From positions 1 to 64,000 of the forward strand of contig JAYKAV010002717.1 in the NCBI GenBank assembly GCA_035582835.1: a stretch of 64,000 nt of DNA, read 5' to 3'. Source of the stretch: Phoebastria nigripes (taxonomy: Eukaryota > Chordata > Aves > Procellariiformes > Diomedeidae). The position numbers and the translations under genes were made by a program. Numbering within the stretch: the stretch's first letter is position 1; the number at the start of each line of letters is the position of its first letter. The notes under the pieces were generated by a model, which was not told where the DNA came from, did not search any database, and saw only the letters and a list, made by a program, of their open reading frames with translations. Shown here one piece after another: positions 35,991 through 48,191 of this stretch.

Positions 35991-38900
35991 CTCTGGTTTT
36001 GACTGCTTGCTCTGTTCCCACTATTCTCTCTACTGTTACAAAGTTTCATCTGTCCCTTATACTTCTTTCCAAATTGGACCAGCCTTGTTTCAAAGCTCAC
36101 TCTGTAACTCCCTGGTTACTGTTTAATCTGGCTGATGGTCGTCATCCCCTTTAATATGATCAGCTGTGGCATATGTGCTCTCAGACAGTTTTGGATGCTT
36201 GAACTCACATTCCTATCTTAACAACTGTTGTTGTTCGGGCCATTTTACCAAGGATGGGCCATGTGAGCACCCTTGCAAACAGAAAAACAATATTAGGATT
36301 TCTTTGAACATTCCTTCAGCCTCTTCTAATGCAAATCTGATAACAGCATGTGTTCAGGCAGGGTTTTGCAGCAATGACAGGAGACATATCATGTCCAATT
36401 CTGAAAGTATTTTGTACCACACTTCTGATTACTCTTAAGTACCACCTCATTCTCCTGCCTTGGTGTTCTGTACTCAAAAGCGAAGTGAAAATTACTTGAA
36501 AAGGTGTTCTTTGCAAAAAAAGATGCTCTCCTATATAAAAGCAGCTGTCAATATCTCTAGTTTTAAATTACATCCTCCTACTCACAGCCAAGTGGAGATT
36601 TAGTGGAAGGTAATTCAGAGGTTATCACCATTTCCCACCAGCTCTCTCTCCCCTGCTGCAGTGCTGCTATTCCTCTTGTTCCTACAGTTTCTTTCCAGGT
36701 CACCACAGATGTCAGAGGACTATGATGCACCAGGACCGTGGGTAGCCCTGAAGTTGATGCTGTTCCTTTTTGGATCTGTGCTGTGATGGTTTAGCATGTA
36801 AGAATACAAAGATCAGGTCATATTGTGTGCCCTGTGTCTGAAACAGCCTTATAAGGATCATGCTTGCAGTACAGAGTCATGCTCACTGGGCTATGGAAAA
36901 CATGCCCCCTACCTACCAAGATTTCGGTTTAATTAGACACATGACAAAAAAACCCAAAACCACCTCCAATTTTTTTTTAATCCTTTCAGAGGAATTATCA
37001 AATTGGAAATTCCTCACATTTCTCCTTCTGCCCTAGCTTTGCAGCTTTACAGTGACCTTAAAACTCTGTTCTCACTTAGGGCTATTTCAGTCTGTTACTG
37101 TTTCTGAATCACTGTCAAACCTTTCGTGCCAGCAGAACAGTCTGCTACTGCACAGCCTTTTAAAAAATAGGCAGCAAGTGGAAAGACAGGAGGACTCCAA
37201 GAACATTTTTTTCCCTGAAGTTTAAATAATTCCAAACATTGCAGCATTGTACTCTGGAAGGTGTATCAGACAGTAAAATGAAGAGATATGCAAAATCAAA
37301 ATGCAAAATCCACAATAAAAACTAAATAGGATCATTAAAGATTTAAAGGTATGTAAGAATAGCAAGATTTGTTTAGAAATAAATAATTTTTTTGGAAAAA
37401 AACACATGGAGCAGTCTGGAGCTTGTGCTGCTGCTTGTAGAAAATTATGATTACCAGTTTTTTTAAAGTTTCATTATGTATTAGTAGTATTCCCCCAATG
37501 GCTGTGCTNTCTTAAAGGGCAATTAAAATTACCATCAACTATTCCTGTTACTACTCCAGCACACAACCCAGCTACCTAGCAAAGAGGTGACGTAAGCACT
37601 TCTTTCTGCAGAAACACTGCAGAAACTTACTGGACAACATAATTATTATTTATGCTATGGTAGTACTCAGCCCCGCCCCCCACCGGACTGTACTGTAAGA
37701 TTCAGAATGAACCAAAAATGGGCCTCATCCCTAACAGCCAAGAATCTAGTAAGCTGTAACAAATGTACATTTAAACTAACAAACAAAAAGGGACAAACCC
37801 GATATGCTCCTGTTGACCTAACTCACTAGCAAGTTCTTTTTGAGAAAAGGATGTGAAAGAGAAGAGTGGCATTGCAGTGGCAATTCCTTTGCAGCAAGGG
37901 AGAAATAAGAAAATGATGATGCTTTCAAATTATAATGTGTGGGAACAGANAGTATTAGGGAAAGATGCAAGACAGAAGTAATAATCTGAATTGGAAATGA
38001 CACAAAAGAATAAGGCAAAGTCCAGGCAGTCCTTAGAATTGAAATGGAAATAAGTAGTTGACCTTTGATCTAACAGATACGGTGTTATGGTCACAAAAAT
38101 GGGGAAGGTAAAAAAGGCTGCCCTTACCCAAGCAGTAACTGACACACAAAATGATGGGTCTAAGAAGAAATGTATGTTAGATTATATGAAATAAATGTGC
38201 AAGAACTAGATATTGTGAATGCAAGGATCTAAAATTACAATCTAAAAGTAGTGTGGGCCCTATAAATGTTGCACTGCTCAGCAACATCCCTTTGCTTTCC
38301 ATCAACCTCAAGAAGCACAAGTATTGGATAAAGGTAAAATGGAAGGCTATAACCAAAACTTAAAGGTAATTTTGCCCTCTTGCAACTCAATAGGAACCCA
38401 CTTAGGCACCCTGGCCTGAGCTATGTCCCTTACTAAGTATTATTAGTATACAGTGGTGATATATATGCTTTTTAGACATATATTTTAAAAAGTCAGAATT
38501 GCAGTCAACGAGCTTAAGTGCTTAAATCCATTAAGGCATCCTCTAGATAACCGTTTCACACTGATGTAGTTTTTAGTCACATACTCCACATCACTAAATA
38601 ACAGTTCTGTATCATGGTAGGCAAAGAGGGAGAGTCCTCAAAACACACCTCTCACCAGGTTTTGCTTTTGGTTTGATTTAGCCTCTCAGATGCATTCAGA
38701 TTGCAGGATGCTGTGACCCTCAGTCCAGCATGCCTAACTTTAGTCCTGTAAGGCATTTATGTCCTACACTTCGGATTTGAGATTGCTTTTTTGCTTTTGG
38801 AGTTGACAGTCTGAAAGCCAGGCAAAAAAAAAAAAAAAAGATACCAACAGATTTCTTAAAAAAAAAAAAAAAAAAAGTTGTTTTCTAACTGAGGAGTATA

Positions 38901-41900
38901 CCTTTTTCAATGCTGAAACTCTGTTTTCTGAGATAAACAATATTTACCAGCAATGACTCTTCATTTCAGAATTTCATCTAGGCACATTTTAACAGATAAT
39001 GTCATTATGCTTTTTTCTACAGAAGACTCCACCTTTGCAGATTATTTTGGAAGTGAAATTACAGCTAAAGTTCATCAAATATTGTTTAAGTACAGTTTAC
39101 TAACCTAAACCCCAAATCATTTTGTGAACTGTGAATGTTGAGTCCCTAAATACTCTATTCAGCTGGCAAAGCTGCAGAACTGTCTTGTGTGCTTTCCAAT
39201 GCTGTCAGTATTCTAGTCCCCAGTTCTAGTCTTAAACCCAAAACCACACAGACACACTCAAGTGAGAATTGATCAACTTGCAGAAATGTGAGAGTTCCAA
39301 AAGTTCTCATCAGTGACATAAACATCCAAACACTTCTTAATTAGGGGCGGGAATCAAAAAAGTGAGCACCTGGGAAAAAGCCTCAAAATGAGCTTGAGTT
39401 TTATTCATTTATTTTTCAGTCAATCAGTTTTTCAGCCTGCCTAACCCTTTACTAGCACCAACAGACAAATAGCAGAAAGCATGTAAACTTTGCAAAGAAG
39501 GTATTTCAACTTACTGTTTTTCACTGCAGCCTAGAGTACTGCTTACGGTGAGTGTCTTGTGTATGTCTGCTTAGTGAGTTAACTGAATCCATTCAGACAC
39601 TATTAGACTATCTTCCTTGAAAGGACAGTAAGTACAAGTTACATTACAGAACTGTTTAAAAGGATTTAGTGTGCATTTGCTTCATAAATGCCTCATCCTT
39701 CTTCACGTTTTGTTTTAAAAGTTTATCTTTACCAGTGTTCTTTCTTACCCCAACCACAATCTCATAATATTATTTAGAAGAATAAAAACAATAGTTAGGA
39801 TGATAAGCTTATCAGCTGGGAAAGACAACTCTCTGAGTCATGGTATACAATTGAAAAGCAATGGAGGGAATAGGAGTAAGAACTGTGTCTGGTGGGACTA
39901 TTTCAGCACCACAATGCAGAGGACCATCAACACTTCAAGAGGGTGAAATTCACTTGTTTATCATGGGTCAGATTCTTCTCTAACTCCTTGCAGTCAAGTT
40001 TGGCTTTGATTTACCTGAATAATTTTAGGTCTCAATACCAACAGTAAAGAATGTCCCAGTGAGTGTCAATAATTAAACTGATTAATAATAAAGAAAACCT
40101 TATAAGCTTTTTGGGGAAAATATCAAAAACTAACCCGATAATCTGATTTACTTTATTACAGTAGAATGCATAATTCAGATTTAGATAGAGGGGCAGAACA
40201 TCTTGAATTAAGAACAGTATTAATAACCTATGTTTACCTCCATATACACTGCAACTGTTCAAAAAGTCCAGAAGCCATTTGCACTGTGCCAGCCCATTTT
40301 ACCTATACGCCATCAAAAATGTAAGTAACCTAAAAAGGAAACCTAAATAATACTTCTTTTGTTCTTTCTGTACCTCAGTATGATCCAAGATTTATATCCA
40401 ATCTAGCAATAAACTCAGTAACACAGTTTTTAACCCTGCTCTCTCCCAAACTTCAGAGTTAAGTACTTGGAAAGAGTTACCCACCTGTATCTAGCCAGTT
40501 TAAAAAAAAGAAAAAAAGACATTCGTTAAAGTCTATTTTCAGTCCCCAAGTCAGGGCGACAGATGCTTCTGACACTTCTCAGGGCCAGAATCATCCTGAG
40601 AATACAAACCTACATTTGTTCCTTGAAAGAACTGAGTGTGGCTCACAGCTTTTCTTTAACACACAAACATGGCAGAAGGAATGCCTAGCTTGAGCATAGT
40701 GACCCAGTACAATAGTTCATATATAACCGCATCTGTCTCCAAGCGGATGATTCAGTGTCTCCTCAGCTTGAAGACATACATTTCCCAGGTGTTTGGAGTT
40801 GCTAATCAAAATATTAGATTTAGCTAACTAAAATCCCATCTCTGTCCAATTTTATATACTTAAAGCTTTTCAGAGTGACCAGGCCTCATACTGTCCAACA
40901 TGTAAAAACACAGCTAATTTTATATTGCAAAGAGTTTATATTACTTAGGAGCACAAAATTAAGCTTCTGTATAAATTGCATTACTATAGTCTCAAGTTGT
41001 GAGTTTGCTTTCTATTAGCTCTGCTCAACTATTTACCAGGTTGCTAGTTTACCAGGCAGCTATTACCATTCTGAAATGCATTTCCGTGGCAGAAAAAGTG
41101 CAAAAGCTTCTACTGCTACTTAGCTCCTCAAGTATGAAAACAAATGTTAAATTAATCAATTAAGGTGGAAAAATTAATGAGGCTGCTAGAAGATACAGTA
41201 GAAACACCATTAATTTCCCAACCGATCTATGATTCATAGACTTCAGAAAAGGACTACGGTTAGCCTATCTACTTTACTTTTATAACAAACCATTATAATA
41301 TACAGGCTCCACCCCACCTCAAGTTTTGGCAAGATGAAAACACACCCAGGCAGAGAAAGGAAACAATGTTTTCTTAGAAAAGACAGCCTGTTCAATTGGA
41401 GAAGCAGCCGAGAAAGAAAAAATTGGCTGCACGTAACAAATATTCTAAAGAAGAGAGATCCTGGACTTTTTTTTTTTTTTAAATTAGACTTTTAGAGAGC
41501 TCTAACCTCAGAACATAGCATGGTAAAACTGGAAGGGTGAAACTGGCAGAATGTGGTGGCAGGGTAATACACTATTTTATTTATTTCCCATATCAGCCAA
41601 AGCAAAGAGTGAGTTACCTTTGAACTCTTGCCACATACGTGCATTTGTTTTGCTTCACCTAACAAGCCTTTCTGAGAAGCACATTGTAAACACTGAACGC
41701 AGCAAGCTGTGAAAAAGGGTAAGCATCATACCCCAGTGATCCCAGCGTTTTACAGGACCTGGGATACAACATTGCATGTCTCTAAAGAAACAGCAATCAG
41801 AGAAGCTATGCTTAAGAACTCTGTACTAAAGAAGCAAGGAAAGCTGCATTGTCTGTAACAACAGCAGAGGTAATCCGAGTCCTGAATTGGACTACCTGTT

Positions 41901-43340
41901 GGTTACCTGTAGAAATCTTTCCATCACAGCATGAAGCTCAGAGCTGGATTCTCAGCAGGGCACATTATTATGTGGTACACTCCAGGCTGCCATACTTAAG
42001 CTGATACTGTATGTATGTGCCATATCAGCTTTTAACTAGCTTACCTTCCACACAGAAATCCAACTGAAGGGAAAATAGAAGGTTCAGCCTTCAACACACA
42101 GTACGAATGCATGCACCTAATTAAATATGTGGTATTTAAACCACATTTATGGAATAAGTTCTTGTTTATCACTTAGCCCCTGATCCAGCAAAAGCCGAAT
42201 TGAAATGTAAAAACTGCACCAGTGTTAAGACTGTGCATGACTTCATTCTAGGAAAGGAATGCTACGACTGAATAGTCTTGACCTGAGTCAAGACCTAACC
42301 TGGGAAGGCAAATCATGACAGGCTGCTAAAATGTAGTAATATTTATGTTTACCAGAACTGGGGCATTAGATGCTAAGTATGACAGTTAGTCTAGATTACA
42401 GTGGACTTTTAAGAGCAAATCTAAAAAACATTATTCACTGTTTCAATTTGGTGACAGTGAATTCAAACAAATCATCATATCAGTAATACGTGCTTCATCA
42501 GTCACATTAGAAATTCAAATACTTTCTAGAGTGTCTCCCACTTTCAGGCATTGCCTACAAATTTCAATCATTGGAACAATTCAACTTCCCTGTATTTTTA
42601 CAGGGCCTGTGCCACCACTCCTGATATGCACAATAAATCCCCAATTAATTAAAAGTGGAAATTGACCAATGGCTTACCACATTTGCACCTGAGATTTCAG
42701 AAGAGTTGGCACAAAACAGGATCAGACACATGTCACTAACCAGATGTGCCTGACTGACTGAAGATGGGCAAGAGACAAAGTTATGAAAGACCCAAGTATG
42801 CTCAGATGGCAGTAACATGGGGTCTGCACAGAGGCTACCTACAGCTCGCCAGGATAAAACACCTCATTTTTCAAATTTCGGGGCCTACAGAAAAGTACTT
42901 CCGAGGAAGCCGCAGATGGTACAAGAGGGGGTTGCTGGCTGTAGGAGGTAGGCCTACATGAACCCCATGAACGCCCCCAAAGGAGGGGCTGGGACCGAGC
43001 TGGTCATCGGGGTGTGGGGCGGCTCCTCGAGCCAAGTGCCATCCTGCATGCCCAAAATGGGTACTGCACGGTACCACCCCCACGGAGCCCCCTGCCCTGC
43101 CGCGGCGTGCGGGGGCACCCGAGACCCGGCAAAGCCCGCCGAACCGCCACCCCGAGGGGACAGGCGCGCCCCGCTCCTCCCACCCGCTCGCCCGCCCCAC
43201 TCAGCCCGCCACGCCGGCGGGCCCGGGGAGGAACACGGCGCGTCGCGGCCGAAGCGTGGCAGGAACCGGGGTGCCCCCGCCTGGCCCCGCTCCCTCAGTC
43301 CCGCACCCGCCCCGAGGAGCGAGAAACCCCCTGTCCCGTT

Positions 43341-43482
43341 CGCTAATAAGGGGGCTTCATTGGTCGGCAGGCAGAGGTTCCCGCGCCGTCACTGGAGTAT
43401 GCTAATGAGTGCCCATCCCATTGGTTCGCCTGTCAGCGGCGGCTCCAAACAACATTTGCATGGCGGCGGACAGCTCTTTGTT
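43341..43482 (+). promoter_or_regulatory. KCNT2: Probable KCNT2 core promoter with CCAAT, octamer and SOX-like motifs
   Basis: Within 140 bases lie two inverted CCAAT boxes (ATTGGT at 43359-43364 and ATTGGTT at 43420-43426), a consensus octamer in reverse (ATTTGCAT, 43454-43461), an octamer-like ATGCTAAT (about 43399-43406) and a SOX-like CTTTGTT (43476-43482). There is no TATA box, as is common for CpG-island promoters. The start site is unknown but probably lies near or downstream of this cluster, 430-570 bases before the start codon. Confidence 0.5.
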
Positions 43483-43619
43483 GTCAACCGCGGCAGCCGG
43501 TGCGCGCGCGTTCGCGCTCGCGCGGGGTGGGTGGGCGGACGGGCGCGCGCCGCCGAGGCCGCCCCACCGCCTCCCGCCGGCACCTGCCTCCCCCTAGGGC
43601 GGGCCGCGCGGCGCTCNGC

Positions 43620-44008
<389 letters not shown>

Positions 44009-47000
44009 GTGAGTGCGCGGTCCGCGGGCACGGGGGGCCGCAGTGACAGCTCGAGAGGGAGCGGGGGGGTGCTCCGCGGGCGGCGCCCCCCGCCCCTCCG
44101 CCAGCGCGCCTGAGGGGCGGCCCGGCGGCGCGGGCCCCGCGGAGGGTCGGGGTGGCGGCGGAGCGCCCTGGCCGGGCGCCGCGCGGCCCTGCTGCTGGCA
44201 GATCAGCGCGCTATGGAGGCACGCACCGCCCGCAGGAGGCCAGCCCCGGTGAAAAAACTTTCCCGGGAAAGGGATGCGACGGCCGCCGAGGGGCTGCGGT
44301 GCCCCGCCCCGCAGCCGCGGGCGAGTCGGGCCCGGCGCCCCTCACCAAGGCACTGGGCGTCCCGCAGCCTTCGGGGCAGTACCGCCTCCGCAGAAGGGCA
44401 GTACCTTTCTCTTCCCTACGGCTACGGTAGGAGGAAGAGGAGGACTGGTACGATACAGTCTCCGCATGATAACATGCACTGAGAGAAAACCCCAAACAAA
44501 ATACGGTTTTGCCGCTTGTCGAAAGGCTAATTGCCGGGGTCACTGGATGTTTTTATTGTTCAATATGCACGCTTCTTTACATGCAGTTTCTTTTCATGCT
44601 AGGATCCTAGGCTTGGATGTAACTACCATTAATTTATTCCTTTATGAATTATTTCAAGGAATGTCAGCATCTTTAATTACAAACCGACAGAAAAAGGTAT
44701 TTGTTTGTCTCAAGTCAAATAATGTCTTTAAAAGAAGAAAAACCCGTATATTAAAACAAACAAACAAACCAGGAATGTGTGTTTAATTTCAAAATGCTAA
44801 ATGAACAGTAGTCATGAACACCAAACAGCGTCATGCCACTCTATTTGACCATACAATCTGGTGTGTCAATAGGATTACACGATCCCATCTTGCAAAATTA
44901 TGTGTGAGATCCACTTTGTAGTAACAATTTATTGTGGTCAAATGACAGAAAAGCAAAATTGTCTGGTAATATATAACAGCATATTGGATCGATTTTAATT
45001 CAATATATTTACATTGTCAGAATGAGTCTTTAACTCAGCAGTCAGAAACTTTGATTTTAATGCTGGTCTGCATTGTTTAGATTTTAGCCACTTTCCTAAA
45101 GAAAGATGGATTCTCATTGATTGGTAATCACAAGCTCATGCAGATATGTAACTAATTATTACCTTTGTTTAGGAGAATATGCTATACATTGAAGCAATTA
45201 AATTATATTTATTCAGACAGTTATGAAATGGTGAATGACATCTTAAGATAGTCACAAAAAATGAATGCTGTTGGTTGGAAATGACAGCATTGTAACTACA
45301 TAATGGAGAGTTAAAGAGTATGTTTATCAAAGCATGGTTTTACAGTTTAAAAAATAATTAAACCGTAAGTATATTCTGTATTCATAACTTCTGATCACAG
45401 TATTCTTTGAGATTTTGGAAAATGTAGATCTTAGCATCTTATACCTACATTTTATTTTCTACTGTAATAGGAAAAAAACCCGCAACCTTTCTTATTTTAT
45501 TGACTTTATTTATTTAGCTAGGGTTTTGATGGCTAAAATAAACAAAATATTCTCTATACACCTTTTTGGACCACTCTGTGGCTTAACACTTTTGCCACCT
45601 CTAGTTTAAACTTCTGTCAAGCACTTCCCTGATACCAGTTGTTTGACTTGAACTTTATAAAGTTACCTTCTATGGAAGAAGCATGATCTGGTCTCAAATA
45701 GGAAATAGTGTATAAGCAACTGCACAAACCATAGCATCCATTTAGCTATAGAAATATCTATTTCAAGTCTATGTGCACTTAACAAAATGAAAATAAATAA
45801 TCCTTAAAAAAAAATAGCATGCAGAATTAGAGCATAACATTATTATAGAGCATGATTATTGTTGGAAAATTGTAGCAAAGAACTGGTGGAAAATGAATAG
45901 TTACTTTTAATTATTTCATTAATATTCATACAAGTATTACAAGAAAGATCTCTGGCACATCTGAAATATAAAATATGAACCCAGGACTGAAAATGGCTAG
46001 TGGAAATGGCTTTCTAGATCTTCAAGTATTGTCCTGTGCTGAGGCGGACACAGCTGCACTGTGGCAGGAAGGCTGTGCAGTTGTTTCCCCACAATACAAT
46101 CAGGATTGTGCTTTACATGAGGCTGTGATAGCAGCACTCTCTCCTCCAGCTCTGCAAGTTACCATAGCAGTCTCTTTTGATACTAGCTTTCCATTAACTG
46201 AACAAAGTCTATTCTTAAAAAATCTTGAGTATTGTCTTTTGTTTGTCCACCTTACAATAGGGTCCCGTCCAGATTCTTGTTTTTCTGTACTGGAGGATAT
46301 CACTTTTAATACTGAAATATTAATCCAATCCCATGTTGCTGGTATTTTGCTACTATCCATTATAGAAAAAGCATACATATGCTGCATAGAAATATTGTCA
46401 AATGGAATATGTAGAATATTAGACATACTTTCGGGAAATACTTAATGAGAAAGACTGCAGACCTGTGGGGACCCTGAGATCAATCACTTATTAGTTAGTA
46501 ATGATTAATATTACACAAGTATATCTTTTTTTTAATTGTTTGCTTTTTTGTCTTTTCTTTGCACCCTTATGTAAGTGGTTCAAGTTTGGTTTTGGTGAAG
46601 CGCATCTTTTGTATTCTGTTCTAATTAGTGTGCAATATAGATACTGCCAAAGGTGTTGCTTGTACCCCCTTCAGTTGAATGGACATTAACTATGAATGGA
46701 ATATCTGAAAACTAAAATACAGTTGAAGTAGCCTTACAGTATGGCTACACAATGGCAAGTGACCAAGACAGTTCATTTTAGGAGGTTATTGGCCCTTGGC
46801 TGAGATGCTGGAAATAATTTTCTGTATATTTCCAGTTCACCGAAACTTCTTACTGCCACTTGCTTTCAGCTCTGGCAGTCTGATTTATATCAAGGGTTTT
46901 CCATCTGTGTGGTCTGTGAACTTCAGGTCTGCTAACAGCTGAACTCTTTGTCTCCTATCTTAGTCCCATTCCCTTTTTGATCTTCCCAGTCTGTTCATCC

Positions 47001-48016
47001 TTGAGTTCTCTCTTTTCTTCTTCCATTCTGCCCGTTCTGGAAAGATGCTCACTTTTTGCTGGCTGGGAGGCATATGTTCTGTCTCTGTGTTTTCAGATGC
47101 TTGTTGATTCTTCAAAGTAGAGAGGAGATGGAATTATTCCTCTCATTTGCCACAAACCACCCAGGATTCTGTGTCACCAAATCACAGTTGTGATAGCATA
47201 GTTTGCCAGTAAGTCGTATGGTAATATTTAATAATAAATATGATTGAAATGATATAGACCTCTCCTCTTTTTTGCTGAAACATATATTTCTGACATAAGC
47301 GTAGTATCCAATTTTTAAACCTTACTGGTATGTTTCTTTAGGAGGAGAGTTTGATCAGCTAGGTCTTTTAAATGATCTTTTTCATTTATAAAATGCACAC
47401 ATGCTAAAATGCTTAGCTGAATGTAATAGGACTCTAATTCAGGAATTTTGTTCTTAGATCTATACCTGTTTGGACTCAGATTTCTAATCTTCATTTTTTC
47501 TCAAGGTCGTCTCCTATGGTGGAGCTTCGCTCAGGTTTCTTTTCTTTTTTTGGTGTCTAGCTCATGGTCCATTTCTTACCTATACTTCTCCAATACAGTA
47601 ACATCCATCTCGCTGCTTTTGCATTTCTCTCCCAGAAAAATAATTCTACTTGCATAGCTTATATTCCTAACCAACCTTGCAGTTGGCTTCACTAACTGAT
47701 GGGTGCTGGGCTGTCATATTCCACAAACCGCCGAATTCGATTGTATATTATTTTTCGTAAAAGAAGTTGCTGTGTGTAGAAGAACATGGTGAATCTTTGA
47801 CAAATGCATTTGTTCAGTAAATAAACTATTTTGAATAATTTATTGACATTCTTGAATTTGCTGAGTGATTTTTCATTAAAAAAAAAGGATGTTAAAACCA
47901 GTTTTGGTTTTTTGAAGGGCTAGATTTTCAAAGGACCTGGTTCCCTTTGAAAACTGTGGAGATGAAGCTTGATGTTTACAGTACACACATTTTATATGGA
48001 ATAGTTAAATATTCAT

Positions 48017-48042
48017 TTACTCAGAGAGATAACTCTGAGTAA
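48017..48042. repeat. Perfect 10-bp hairpin
   Basis: TTACTCAGAG, the spacer AGATAA, then CTCTGAGTAA. It is a small palindrome in intron 1 with no known role. Confidence 0.75.
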
Positions 48043-48140
48043 CAACTCACCAGTTTTCCTGTCACTATATAAAATATTTAAATACTGCCTGGATCAATCT
48101 GAAAAGCTTCCACAGGACAGCATGTAAAACATCAGCCCGA

Positions 48141-48191
48141 GAGAGAGAGAGGGAGGGAGGGTGGGTGAGGGTGAGGGTGTGGGTGTGTGTG
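48141..48191 (+). repeat. GA/GGGA/GGGT simple repeat, G-quadruplex prone
   Basis: A (GA)n start changes into GGGAGGGAGGGTGGG, then GAGGGTGAGGGTGTGGG and (GT)n. Seven G3 tracts lie between 48151 and 48183 with loops of one to three bases, well within the usual G3N1-7 rule. It lies on the KCNT2 sense strand in intron 1, so the nascent RNA could also fold. Confidence 0.85.

Larger units (their letters stand above)
31546..42957. other. Intergenic region between CFH and KCNT2
   Basis: This is 11.4 kb of mostly AT-rich DNA between two divergent genes. Listed elements are the CFH TATA box, a CR1 tail (34289-34362), a hairpin (33766-33800) and a possible solo LTR (35780-35990). There are A/T homopolymers near 32718-32736, 38823-38838, 38859-38876 and 41468-41480. 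A 156-codon open stretch at 33073-33543 has no recognised likeness. I found no other gene. Confidence 0.6.
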
